Below, piece by piece: positions 24,185 to 32,232 of a DNA stretch of 64,000 nt (positions are counted from its first letter, which is position 1; the number at the start of each line of letters is the position of its first letter). The notes below the pieces were generated by a model. The model was not told the origin of the DNA, did not search any database, and saw only the letters and a list, made by a program, of their open reading frames with translations. Both the position numbers and the translations under genes were made by a program. The stretch comes from Chaetoderma sp. LZ-2023a. Lineage: Eukaryota; Mollusca; Caudofoveata; Chaetodermatida; Chaetodermatidae. The DNA lies in assembly GCA_034401795.1 (NCBI GenBank), contig CM067371.1, forward strand, positions 84,476,783-84,540,782, given 5' to 3'.

Positions 24185-25386
24185 TATACCAGAGCTAACA
24201 CCGTTCTCCATCACAGTGGATAGACGGTCCCGAACCAGCGTCTCCGTCAACCCACGACCGCTGACCAACCGCCCCATCACTATCAAGGATGTGAAGCAAG
24301 CTCATACTTGGATGGCTGCTCCAAACCTCTCATACTGCAATCAGCAGCTGAACTTTGCCGTGTGGTGTGCCATGGAAGGATGTGGAGTAAGTTCCACCCT
24401 GCTTCACTCATATTCTGGTACTCCTGAAGCTGTGCTTTTCGCCAGCTGTCTCAGATTCCACGTGTACTTCATGGTGCGACGATTCCTCCATGAGCTGGGT
24501 GCAAGCCTCCCTGATACAAACGCCTTCGACCCACAGCTCAACAGTCATAGCGTCTCAGCGGCCGTCAGACTACAGAGAGAGTTCAGCGCTCACCCAGCCT
24601 ATCGGTGACATGGTGGTGACAACAGTGGTCTAGGGGTTATGTACAGTGACTCGAGACGTGACTACTCACGATTCCCCTATCGAACCCCCCGATGAATAGG
24701 CTGTCGGAAGACAGCGACATTCTCGTTCGATCCAGACTCTGGCCCTGGAGCGCTGGTGCAAAATATGCACATCACTGGCTTGTGGCAGGACTATCCAGAT
24801 GTGTGGAAGTACTTTGTCCCACACACTACCTCAGGCCTCACACCAGCAGGGATCATTCGGATCAACCAGTCCCCGGAAGCACTGTGCTACTGCCTCCTTA
24901 CAACACAGACCAAGCTGCGTCATTCCATAGATGGTGTCAGCGAAGCAGAGGTCCAGGCCATGTTCATCAGTCTTGTTGAGGATATGATCATCGTGGCAGA
25001 CCCCCAGTAGTCTTATTGCTAAGTTCCAGCAGGGATTGCAGAAGGCCCGTCGCAAACTTGACTTTGCTATTTCGCCACACCTATGGTTGATTCCGATCAA
25101 CATGATCGTGAACATCGAGGACCTCCAAGTCAGAGGCTATAGCAACATGATAGTCGAGGGGAGTTCCCCCGGTGTCCACTGCGGCTTCAACACTGCCATC
25201 AATGCACCTACGCGTAGTACGAGCCATACAGTCGTTCCGACCCTGACACTGCAGCCAGTCGACGTGGTAGATCCAGGCGCCCCAATACTGCAGCCAGTCG
25301 ACGCGACACCGCTTCCCATGGTAGCTCTGTGTGTGGTGTCAGGCCTAGCTATCGTGGCGCTCGGGATCAGCCTACTCCGCCGCTAG
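24093..25386 (+). pseudogene. Maverick protein of about 430 aa with C-terminal membrane anchor, broken
   Basis: Three frames follow one another: 24093-24608 (171 codons; NLSYCNQQLNFAVWCAMEGC, RFHVYFMVRRFLHELG), about 24750-25010 (DYPDVWKYFVPHTTSGLTP, AGIIRINQSPEALCYCLL) and about 25012-25386 (LDFAISPHLWLIPINMIVN). The last ends in one transmembrane helix plus arginines (PMVALCVVSGLAIVALGISL, LRR). The linker between about 24609 and 24750 is damaged. The combined length and the conserved-looking aromatic motifs suggest an important element protein, possibly part of the virion-like machinery. I cannot assign it to a known capsid family and it does not show an obvious double jelly-roll pattern. 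Confidence 0.55.
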
Positions 25387-25527
25387 CAAATCAACTATAA
25401 AACTATCCTGCCTCTCTACAGTAGTAGTGGGGACCACGTTGAGACACAGAACCAGCTTGGCATGCCCTACAGCCCCTATACCCGCTGCCAACATGCACAT
25501 CAAAGGGCTGGAGGGTTCGGCAGCACA

Positions 25528-25647
25528 TCATTTTTCCAGCTTGAAGTATCGCAGAGCCTTGTTCAGCTCTAGGTCCGGTGAGTCCATGGCGGTCTGCAAC
25601 TGCTGGAACACATCTGACAGGAGCTGCTCGACGATACTCCCGTCCAT
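25528..25647 (-). CDS. Small Maverick ORF, 39 aa
   Basis: ATG at 25647, TGA at 25528. The peptide is a single acidic amphipathic helix (MDGSIVEQLLSDVFQQLQTA) ending in NKALRYFKLEK. It lies 6 bp after the stop of the 59-aa frame, on the same strand, like two genes of one transcript. Another possible 42-aa hydrophobic minus-strand frame starts near 25500 but has no further support. Confidence 0.4.
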   Translation of the reverse strand: MDGSIVEQLLSDVFQQLQTAMDSPDLELNKALRYFKLEK

Positions 25648-25653
25648 GATAAG

Positions 25654-25833
25654 CTATTCGAGGAAGCAGATCTGTCCCTTGCCAAATCCTAGATGAAGCT
25701 TCACAGCTGTCAGCTCCTCTGTCAGCTCAGCACAAGAGAACTGAGCGAGCTCATCTGGTGTCTTCTTCTTGTAGTCCTTCAACTCCCTCCAGAAGACATC
25801 ATAGTACTTCTCGCATAGCGTGAGCCCGGACAT
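25654..25833 (-). CDS. Small Maverick ORF, 59 aa
   Basis: ATG at 25833, TAG at 25654. The peptide is charged and helical (CEKYYDVFWRELKDYKKKTP, DELAQFSC). It has no membrane segment. It diverges from the + strand gene at 25975 with 141 bp between. No family recognised. The clean start and stop and the compact tandem arrangement with the 39-aa frame are the only support. Confidence 0.4.
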   Translation of the reverse strand: MSGLTLCEKYYDVFWRELKDYKKKTPDELAQFSCAELTEELTAVKLHLGFGKGQICFLE

Positions 25834-25941
25834 GTTTAAGATGTCTCAATAGAGAGAAGAATATTCCTGAGTACCAACCCGGCCACCTGGCAGACGCAGA
25901 CTGGGAAGATCTTATTAGCTCTCTCGATAGGGGATGCAGAC

Positions 25942-25960
25942 ATTTAACTGCGTTGTATAC
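25942..25960 (+). promoter_or_regulatory. Promoter motif before the 25975 gene
   Basis: ATTTAA (25942-25947), 8 bp, TATAC (25956-25960). The ATG follows 14 bp later. Confidence 0.55.
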
Positions 25961-25974
25961 TCAGTGCTTAAACA

Positions 25975-26124
25975 ATGACATCAATGGTACAGATCGGGAA
26001 GCAACTGCCCGAGAGCCAGGCGAGTCTTCAGAAGGTGGAGACACTGCTGCGAACCAAAACACAGAAGTTACTGACCAAAGCAAAACCTCTGGCAGTCCAT
26101 GTCGCCACTAACGTGGCGTGGTGA
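25975..26124 (+). CDS. Small basic Maverick ORF, 49 aa
   Basis: ATG at 25975, TGA at 26122-26124. The peptide is a basic helix (QKVETLLRTKTQKLLTKAKP). It is preceded by the shared promoter motif and followed after 2 bp by the ATG of the next small gene, which suggests coupled expression. Function unknown. Confidence 0.5.
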   Translation: MTSMVQIGKQLPESQASLQKVETLLRTKTQKLLTKAKPLAVHVATNVAW

Positions 26125-26126
26125 AG

Positions 26127-26363
26127 ATGACAGGTGGAAGTGAGGTTCTTCCTGCCGCCGCTGCAGCTGTCCTCGCTACAGTGGTGAGTGGGGTGGCTGG
26201 GCACTGTCTCGGAATAACTCACCCCATCCCAAAGATCGCCCTCAGTGGTGCCGCCTACACTGCTGCCGCCAAGATCATTGGTGAACGTGTTACACTAATG
26301 GAGGCCGCGGTTCTAGGGCTAGCAACGAGTGCAATGGCTGAGATCATCGTCGCCTACGTTTAA
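26127..26363 (+). CDS. Small hydrophobic Maverick protein, 78 aa
   Basis: I use the ATG at 26127, 2 bp after the previous stop; two GTG codons precede it in frame. The peptide is almost entirely small and hydrophobic with two to three possible membrane helices (PAAAAAVLATVVSGVAG, AALSGA-type segment, EAAVLGLATSAMAEIIVAYV). It could be a small membrane or pore-forming protein, as seen in related viruses. That is inference. Its TAA stop overlaps the GTTTAA of the next promoter motif. Confidence 0.55.
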   Translation: MTGGSEVLPAAAAAVLATVVSGVAGHCLGITHPIPKIALSGAAYTAAAKIIGERVTLMEAAVLGLATSAMAEIIVAYV

Positions 26364-26376
26364 CCCCTCAGAATAG
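26358..26376 (+). promoter_or_regulatory. Promoter motif before the 26383 gene
   Basis: GTTTAA (26358-26363), 8 bp, AATAG (26372-26376), ATG at 26383. The second block is AATAG instead of TATAG. Confidence 0.5.
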
Positions 26377-26382
26377 TGAGAG

Positions 26383-26610
26383 ATGGATCATGAGACCCCT
26401 GCAGCATATGAGGCATGGCGTGCCGGAGGGCGGTATGTAGCCCATAGTCGAGCATGCGGACTGAGGATTGCCAATGCCCGGGAATGGTGGACTGCCCACA
26501 AGGTGTGCCCCTGCAGAGAGGGCCAGTACCCTGAGCACTGCTACCTATTCCCTTGGCGGACTGCGTGGTCCTCCTATGCCCAACTATTTCACTGGAGGTA
26601 TGACTGGTAG
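26383..26610 (+). CDS. Small Cys/Trp-rich Maverick protein, 75 aa
   Basis: ATG to TAG, unbroken. The peptide is rich in Trp, Tyr, Arg and Cys (RAGGRYVAHSRACG, EWWTAHKVCPCREG, YPEHCYLFPW, FHWRYDW). Four or five Cys and several His could bind a metal, but no standard zinc-finger spacing is evident. It has the promoter motif in front. An ORF starting at 26576 in another frame (MPNYFTGG) overlaps its end. Function unknown. Confidence 0.5.
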   Translation: MDHETPAAYEAWRAGGRYVAHSRACGLRIANAREWWTAHKVCPCREGQYPEHCYLFPWRTAWSSYAQLFHWRYDW

Positions 26611-26627
26611 GATTAAGCCGTCTGCAT

Positions 26628-27335
26628 ATGACTATGACTCTGTCACTCACAGACCTAGAAAGCACAGAGCTAGGCGATCTTGCTCACTTGGGCGAGGCAC
26701 GCCTCGGTTCAGAGGACACTGATGCCCCTATCTCCTTCCTAGACTTCGATGAGAAGGGAGACCCGCAGGAGATCTGAGGTTCCAGCCCAGCCTGAGATCT
26801 CATCGGGAACACTGATACAGTAGGACAATCGGCCATTAACAAGGCCAAGACTGTATACAAGGGGATGGGCATCAAGGAGAGGGCGATGATGCGCGGTATG
26901 TTCGGAGTCGATGAGGCTGGAGCCATCAAGATTATGGCTGAGTCCTATGCACAGGACCTGGTTAAGGATTTCCGGAGACCACGGAGCACATTCATCCAGG
27001 ATGGAGGGAAGCTCAAGATAGGCCTGAACAGCATCACTGTCAACGGCCAAACAGATGCAGTTGCTATCGACAGCCTCCGGCTACCAGAGGTGAACAAGAT
27101 AGGGTTTTTAATTTGGACACTGAGTAAGACCACAGGCTTTCCGTGTATCTTACAGATACTGGATGTACTAGACACTGTGGGTACTGACACAGGCCCTCTC
27201 TACGCTATCTTCTCAGCTGCTGCTGGGATTTCATGCTTGACGCCTCCATCGCATCCTTCATATCCGCCGGAGGTGCAGGATGATCCTCTGGCTACCAGAG
27301 GTGAAGGTGTTAGGGTTCTTGAATTTGCCATTTAA
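26628..27335 (+). pseudogene. Maverick protein of unknown function with two in-frame TGA codons
   Basis: From the ATG at 26628 one frame runs to TAA at 27335, broken by TGA at 26775-26777 and again about 18 bp later. The first part is acidic (LTDLESTELGDLAHLGEARL). The middle contains KAKTVYKGMGIKERAMMRGM, DEAGAIKIMAESYAQDLVKD and LKIGLNSITVNGQTD. The last part belongs to a 211-bp segment that is duplicated. I do not recognise the family. Confidence 0.45.
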
Positions 27336-27502
27336 GACCACAGGATAGGCTTGGCTTCCCGTGCATATATCATACAGATACAGGATGTGCTAGACACTGT
27401 GGGTGCTGACACAGGCCCTCTACGCTGTCTTCTGAGCTGCTGCTGGGATTTCATGCTTGACGCCTCCATTGCATCCTTCTTATCCACCGGAGGTGCAGGA
27501 TT
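27081..27502 (+). repeat. 211-bp tandem duplication inside Maverick coding sequence
   Basis: 27081-27291 and 27292-27502 both start with CTACCAGAGGTGAA and share ACAGGCCCTCT, GCTGCTGCTGGGATTTCATG, CTTGACGCCTCCAT and GGAGGTGCAGGAT, with about 10-20% differences. The duplication destroys the reading frames between the preceding gene and the ATPase and must have happened after, or as part of, the decay. Confidence 0.85.
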
Positions 27503-27539
27503 CCCCGCTTTGCAGCCGAAAGAGCTTGTGCAGGAAGTG

Positions 27540-28217
27540 CTGCCGTTTAGTCCCCCCAGATATAGTCGAGGCTACTGCCGACCAAATGCTAACCATCCTC
27601 CGCACGTATGTCTGTACCATTCGACAGTAGGCCGGCCGATGCTGGCCAGGTGGTGCTGATCTTTGCCCCGTGAGGACACAGAAAAAAACATCTTGCTGCG
27701 GGCTCTCCTGGCCGAACATCTACACTCTCAATACATCCTTCTGGTGTCTGACTCCGCCACTGGGGCAGTTGACAGTAATGATCAATGGTACAATGGCCCA
27801 ATCACCAAGACGCAGAACCTGCAAGCACTGATGGAGAAGCTATTGGCAGCCCGACTGAGAGAACCACTTGTTCTAGTTATCGATGACCCTGCAATGGACC
27901 AGAAGACAGTCATCTACCTCAGCAACATCACCAGGCGCATCTGGCACACAAAGATAACTGTCTTCATCCTCTTTCAGAGGTACACCCGCAAGATCTCACC
28001 AGACATCCGCCACAATGCCCGGTTGCTATACTTCAGCTCTAAGTGTGGACGTGCCCTGCTCGAGATCATATACGACAGCCTAACCCTCAAGGAGACCAAT
28101 GGGGAGTGTATCGCAGGTGTACAGAGGGAAGCTGAGCTGTACCACTTCATCTTTAGCAACAAGGATACAGGTGAGTTGACACACTGGAAAAGGTGCAGAC
28201 CTTCACATACAAGCTGA
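27540..28217 (+). pseudogene. A32/FtsK-like packaging ATPase, broken at Walker A
   Basis: This family of P-loop ATPases pumps DNA into virus capsids and is a hallmark of Mavericks. The 184-codon frame from 27663 contains the Walker B strand (LVLVIDDPAM at residues about 68-77), a motif with ITRRIWHTKITVFILFQRY and the NARLLYFSS sensor-like segment. The Walker A region lies just upstream in another frame (VVLIFAP, then a TGA at 27671-27673, then GHRKK), so the nucleotide-binding loop is split by a stop and a frameshift. The start is unclear because of the duplication upstream. The gene cannot make an active ATPase. Confidence 0.75.
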
Positions 28218-28292
28218 ATCCAGCCAGGAAACTAGCCTGCTCCTGCTCTACGCATCATTGCTGACAGACTGTCACAACTGCCGCAACTTTTT

Positions 28293-29162
28293 TCAATCAT
28301 CAGAAGGCTGCACAGTCTCCGCTACTTCGTCCGCGGTCTCTGCTACTTCGTCAGATGCTTGAGGAACTTCGTCAGAAGCTTAAGGAACTTCGTCAGAAGG
28401 TTGAAGAACTTCGTCAGAAGCCTGTCGCGTAAACTCTACCCACTGAGGGTCAGAGTCTAGGGCTCTCTTCTTCTGGAACTTCTCATGGAAGATCCACTTT
28501 GTCCATGCACGACGAGCATCTGACTTGCGAGCGGATTTGAAGAGCTAGTCCTGGTAGTTATCTGGGAATTTCAGAAATGCTGCCAGATCACTGGCCAATC
28601 TCATGTGCCCTTCTTCGTTGAAGATGTGCTCAACAGCCTCCTTGCAGCCAACAGTGAACCCCTCCTGAGTACCTTCTGCATGACCGGTGTCGTGGCTGTC
28701 CACTACAGCGGTACTGACCTCCTCCCTGAAGTAGTTATTTGCTCCAGACTGGAGGCTATCCAGCATATCTCGCTCTTCCTGGCTATGGAGGCTAAATATG
28801 GCAGCCCACCTCCCGACCGTTAGTAGATCTTTAGGGTCGACCCTCGCCTTTTGGAGAGCTAGAATGACAGGACTGTTTGTTGGGGCCACGAGTAGGTCGA
28901 GTGTTCTGCCCTGGATGCTGTCAAACTTCAGGTAGAGTATTCTAGTCAGGAGTTCTTTTGTAATACGAGCTGGTGCTCCTTCCTCTATGGCGGCCAGTAT
29001 CTCCGCATCAGACGGCGGGGTGAAATTGGCTTGCACATGGATACTGTTGATGTCACGAAGCAGTCCTCGGACCCGGTCACAGTGGGACAGTGCATGCCGT
29101 GGCTGTCGTGCCGACTTGTCCTGCCGCCTATAGACAATCTGCTGGAGAACTTTAGCAAACAT
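28293..29162 (-). pseudogene. Maverick protein of about 289 codons with C-terminal (A/P)SDEV repeats
   Basis: The ATG at 29162 opens a frame of 205 codons (RILYLKFDSIQGRTLDLLVA, DLLTVGRWAAIFSL, GCKEAVEHIFNEEGHM) up to a TAG at 28545-28547. Beyond it the same frame goes on (RRAWTKWIFHEKF, DSDPQWVEF) into a repeat region with about six copies of a 5-7 residue unit (PSDEVP, ASDEVPQ, SDEVAET) containing one TAA, and ends at TGA 28293-28295. Two nonsense codons in an otherwise open frame indicate a recent pseudogene. No known family. Its start codon is 30 bp from the divergent start at 29193. Confidence 0.6.
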
Positions 29163-29192
29163 GGCAGCCCTCTAGATACCCAGACCTGAAAC

Positions 29193-29576
29193 ATGCTGCA
29201 GTATGTGCAACATCCAGATGGGGTCATTGAACTCACGACATTGCACCGCACTGATCCACGGAAGGACTGCCTGACAGTCATTCACCCCAGTATACACGAT
29301 GAGAACCCATTGTCTGCTGCTGGGAAATACATCGACTTTGCAATCTTGGCACAGATCCACGAGATCAAGAGCATGACACTCGAGTTCAAGCTTCAGAGCA
29401 CAATAGAACAGACGGTAGAGCTCCCGCAGGTTCTGAACATGTGGGAGATCGTGCAGAGCAACAGCACCGTGGACACCACCTATGTGAACGATGAGTACCG
29501 AGTCCTAGGTCCGCTAGCTCGTGGCCCAACCTTCTATGCGAAGGGAAAGGGATACTATGCTGTGGGGTGTGAATGA
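29193..29576 (+). CDS. Maverick protein of unknown function, 127 aa
   Basis: An intact ATG-to-stop frame, rich in beta-prone segments (GVIELTTLHRTD, MTLEFKLQSTIEQTVELPQV, GPLARGPTFYAKGKGYYAVG). A beta-rich protein of this type beside structural genes could be a minor virion component; this is inference. Its TGA overlaps the ATG of the next frame at 29573 (ATGA). The 30 bp before it do not contain the promoter motif found at other genes. Confidence 0.6.
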   Translation: MLQYVQHPDGVIELTTLHRTDPRKDCLTVIHPSIHDENPLSAAGKYIDFAILAQIHEIKSMTLEFKLQSTIEQTVELPQVLNMWEIVQSNSTVDTTYVNDEYRVLGPLARGPTFYAKGKGYYAVGCE

Positions 29577-30184
29577 ATCCGGCTGCCATGCAGGATAGGC
29601 TGTTCCTCTGGGTGTACACTGAGCAGCTCGCAGATGAGACGATGAATGCTCCAAGACTTCATGTCTGGCATGACGAGAATGACCAGGAGCTGAAGCAAAC
29701 AGGTTCCAAACAGCAGATCGTGCATGTGGAGCGAGAACACCGGCAGGTCCGAGCCACAGCTAACCAACGGGTAGAGCTGACATTGCATCGTGGTGCATCG
29801 GACTGTGTCGCTGTTGCGGTCCTGGTTTAGAAGGGAGAAGCCATCCAGCAGGTGGATAAACTAGACGACTTCAAGCTTATGGTTGCTGGGACCAATGTTC
29901 TTGGTGAGGTACGCGAGCTGGCTGATGGCCAACTCTACAGACAGAAAACTAAGTCATATGTACTTCTGCGCCTAACCAGTGGAAGCGACGACCTCGAGTC
30001 GGCACTCGAGGGCCGTCACCACCTCAGGGGCAGGGACATCCCACCTAATCAGGGCACCCAGCTCAGCTTCAACATCGGAAATCTCATATCTGGGACTCGC
30101 TCATTAGGTGTGATGCTACTTTACTTTGGCTATGCTAAGGTATGCGTGTCGAACACATCAGGTATTCAGCTTGAGCATGCGTAG
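29573..30184 (+). pseudogene. Maverick protein of about 203 codons with one in-frame TAG
   Basis: The frame starts with the ATG at 29573 overlapping the previous stop, has a TAG at 29828-29830 and continues in the same frame to TAG at 30182-30184. Segments: MQDRLFLWVYTEQLADETMN, VREHRQ-type basic region, VELTLHRGASDCVAVAVLV, then DDFKLMVAGTNVLGEVREL and LLRLTSGSDDLES. Function unknown. It converges on and overlaps the minus-strand gene 30166-30540 by 19 bp. Confidence 0.55.
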
Positions 30185-30540
30185 AGCACAACTCCTGTCA
30201 TCACCGCTGCAGCTGCCACCACTACTATAAGCTCTGCTGTCTTCTGACCTGTCGATGGTTCATAGTCGAGCATTGGCTCAGATACAGCCTCGTAGTACTC
30301 ATCGAGACTCTCATCTGCCTCTTTGAGGCTCTGGTTGGCCTGAGCTCGGAGTTGCCGTCGGCGTGCCTCCCTCTGCCGCGTATGCTTTAGGACTTTGCTG
30401 TACTCAAATTTCTCATTAGACAGCTTCTCCATCGCCTGGTTATGACGCTCACGCTCGACCTCTGCCACCTTCTTGTCGGCGAATCTGAGTCCCCAGTTCG
30501 CTAAGCCAAACATGCCCGCATTCAAGATTGCGGATGCCAT
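30166..30540 (-). CDS. Maverick coiled-coil protein with C-terminal membrane anchor, 124 aa
   Basis: An intact frame. The N-terminus is a short hydrophobic stretch (MASAILNAGMFGLANWGLRF), the middle 65 residues are a highly charged continuous helix likely to form a coiled coil (KKVAEVERERHNQAMEKLSN), and the C-terminal 20 residues form a transmembrane helix (ELIVVVAAAAVMTGVVLYAC). This organisation suits a tail-anchored membrane protein. It diverges from the 30602 gene across a two-sided promoter motif. Confidence 0.65.
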   Translation of the reverse strand: MASAILNAGMFGLANWGLRFADKKVAEVERERHNQAMEKLSNEKFEYSKVLKHTRQREARRRQLRAQANQSLKEADESLDEYYEAVSEPMLDYEPSTGQKTAELIVVVAAAAVMTGVVLYACSS

Positions 30541-30541
30541 G

Positions 30542-30572
30542 CTATAGACTACAGTTTAAAGCTACTATATAG
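30542..30572. promoter_or_regulatory. Two-sided promoter motif around TTTAAA
   Basis: To the right: GTTTAA (30554-30559), 8 bp, TATAG (30568-30572), ATG at 30602. To the left on the minus strand: CTTTAA (30561-30556), 9 bp, TATAG (30546-30542), ATG at 30540. The two share a TTTAAA core, as at 22445-22474. Confidence 0.7.
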
Positions 30573-30601
30573 CTGTCCCCCAGCTACGGATCCCCAGAGC
30601 A

Positions 30602-31036
30602 ATGTATGAACCAGAGGCTTATGAAGATCCAGTCGAGGATATAGATGACGAGGACTATGAGGGGGACTATGATGAGGATGATGATACAGAAGACTACGAT
30701 GTAGCGGAGACCATGAGTGAGTATGATGATGAAGAGCCTGAATCCTGCAAGCTAGTACACTTTGCGAAAGGAATCTATTGCACTTACGTAAAAGGTTCTA
30801 TCAGTCCGCTGGCAGAAGTTGGGGCTCTTATCAGTCTGTTCACAACGAAGGCTGGAGAGACAGTCCGCAAGATCGCCAACAATGCTTTCCATGTGGTGGA
30901 GAAGATTTCTGAAGCCATACCAGCCATCGCCTCAGGAGTAGGTACATTCTTCGGAGTCGCAGGCCCTTGGCTACCGTACGTTGCCATAGTGCTCGCGGCC
31001 ATCTGGGCCGCCGAACATTTAAGCCATACTATATGA
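30602..31036 (+). CDS. Maverick acidic membrane protein, 144 aa
   Basis: An intact frame. Residues 1-47 are extremely acidic (EDIDDEDYEGDYDEDDD). The second half is hydrophobic and helical (PLAEVGALISLFTTKAGETV, SEAIPAIASGVGTFFG, LPYVAIVLAAIWAAE) with one or two membrane helices. Its TGA overlaps the next ATG. Acidic head plus membrane helices could suit a membrane-active structural protein. Unknown family. Confidence 0.65.
   Translation: MYEPEAYEDPVEDIDDEDYEGDYDEDDDTEDYDVAETMSEYDDEEPESCKLVHFAKGIYCTYVKGSISPLAEVGALISLFTTKAGETVRKIANNAFHVVEKISEAIPAIASGVGTFFGVAGPWLPYVAIVLAAIWAAEHLSHTI
31017..31034 (+). promoter_or_regulatory. Promoter motif before the 31033 gene
   Basis: ATTTAA (31017-31022), 7 bp, TATAT (31030-31034). 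The second block overlaps the ATG at 31033. Confidence 0.45.
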
Positions 31037-31326
31037 AGATGGCATCTCTGTATGACCTGGTTAAGTCCCTTAACTTCCGAGGATTGGTCGATAATCTCCC
31101 GTTCAGTGAGGATCCAGAAGAGACTAGACGCCAGTGTACGGAGGTGTTTGAGGAGGTCTTCAGTGATAGTCGAACGAATGATGGCCATCTGTTCGTCTGT
31201 TTGGAGTTCGCCCAGGCCGTGCGTGACAGGATGGGAGTGGACGTCAGTGGTAAAATCACCCAGGCCATGCGTGACAGGATGGGAGTGGACGTCAGTGATG
31301 AAATCTTGGAGTTCCATCTTTCTTGA
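31033..31326 (+). CDS. Small Maverick protein, 97 aa, with an internal 16-residue duplication
   Basis: The ATG overlaps the preceding stop. The sequence is acidic and helical (SEDPEETRRQCTEVFEEVF). A 48-bp segment near 31213-31308 is duplicated in tandem, giving two copies of QA(V/M)RDRMGVDVS. Its end overlaps the integrase start (31298) in another frame by 29 bp. Function unknown. The position just before the integrase is all the context offers. Confidence 0.5.
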   Translation: MKMASLYDLVKSLNFRGLVDNLPFSEDPEETRRQCTEVFEEVFSDSRTNDGHLFVCLEFAQAVRDRMGVDVSGKITQAMRDRMGVDVSDEILEFHLS

Positions 31327-32232
31327 GGAACTCTACTACCAGCCTGGTGGATATTACCATGAGCCCCCTCAACTACTCGAGGCTGCACGTCGCAAGGGCC
31401 ATAACTTCACATTGGAGACAGTTAGCCAGTGGCTCAGCCGGCAGGCGATGTGGAAGATATACAGACCTCGTCCACGGCACATCAGGCATGCCCATTTCGT
31501 GGAAACTGTCCCGAACAGAGTTCACCAGGCAGATGTTCTATTCCTTCCACACGACTCGATGGGTCGTAAGACCTACAAGTATGCCCTCACCATCGTCGAT
31601 CTCGCCAGCATGTACAAGGTGGCAGTACCGCTCACAGACAAGTCAGCTGGTCAGGTGGCCCAGGAATTCCGGAAAATCCCCTCCAGTGGCCGGAATTGTT
31701 GCAGGTGGATGAGGGTAAGGAGTTCAGAGGGGAGACTGCAGCCCTCATGCGGAAACATGGTGTGGCAGTTATGCGAGGCGAGGTAGAGCATCACTGTGCC
31801 CAAGCTATAGTTGAATGGTGGAATCGGTCACTGGCAGAGAGACTGTTCCCATACCAAGACGGCCAGGAAATGGCCGCGCCGAGTGAATGTTCTGGAATAT
31901 GGGTGAGAGGGCTGCCTGCTGTGGTGGAGAGATCCAATCCCGAGGTTACTAGGCTAATCGGGAAGAAGCCGGTAGAGGCTATCAGACACTCTGCTGGTCA
32001 CAGCTCTAGAGGAGCGAACAAGGGAGAAGCATGCCTACCACCTGACTCTCTGGTTCAGTACCTATGTGAGCCTGGTGAGCTGGAAGGGGGTCGACGGCGT
32101 GCAGCAGATCCTAACTGGTCGATAGATGTTCACAGGCTTGACAGGTATGTGGAGGCGGAGGGGCGGCCTACACTGTACTACGTGTCACGTCAGCACGGAG
32201 TGCCTAGGCGACCATTTGTCATAGCTTCATAG
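31298..32232 (+). pseudogene. Maverick retroviral-type integrase (RVE), one frameshift
   Basis: The enzyme that inserts the element into host DNA. From the ATG at 31298 the first frame carries the N-terminal segment (LEELYYQPGG, VSQWLSRQAMWKIY) and the first catalytic Asp (HQADVLFLPHD). Near 31680 a small indel moves to the frame with the second Asp (LLQVDEGKEF) and the catalytic Glu (AIVEWWNRSLAERL), about 34 residues apart, which is the DDE spacing of retroviral integrases. The C-terminus (VHRLDRYVE, LYYVSRQHG) fits the usual DNA-binding tail. About 310 residues in total, so nearly full length. It converges on the polymerase gene with a 14-bp overlap. One frameshift is the only obvious lesion. 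Confidence 0.88.

Noticed and set aside
25834..25974. Minus-strand promoter motif for the 59-aa ORF
   Set aside because: Only CTTAAAC is seen next to the ATG; there is no TTTAA-N8-TATA on that strand.
29163..29192. Promoter motif between the divergent starts at 29162 and 29193
   Set aside because: The 30 bp contain neither TTTAA nor TATA at the required spacing; this pair does not support the motif model.
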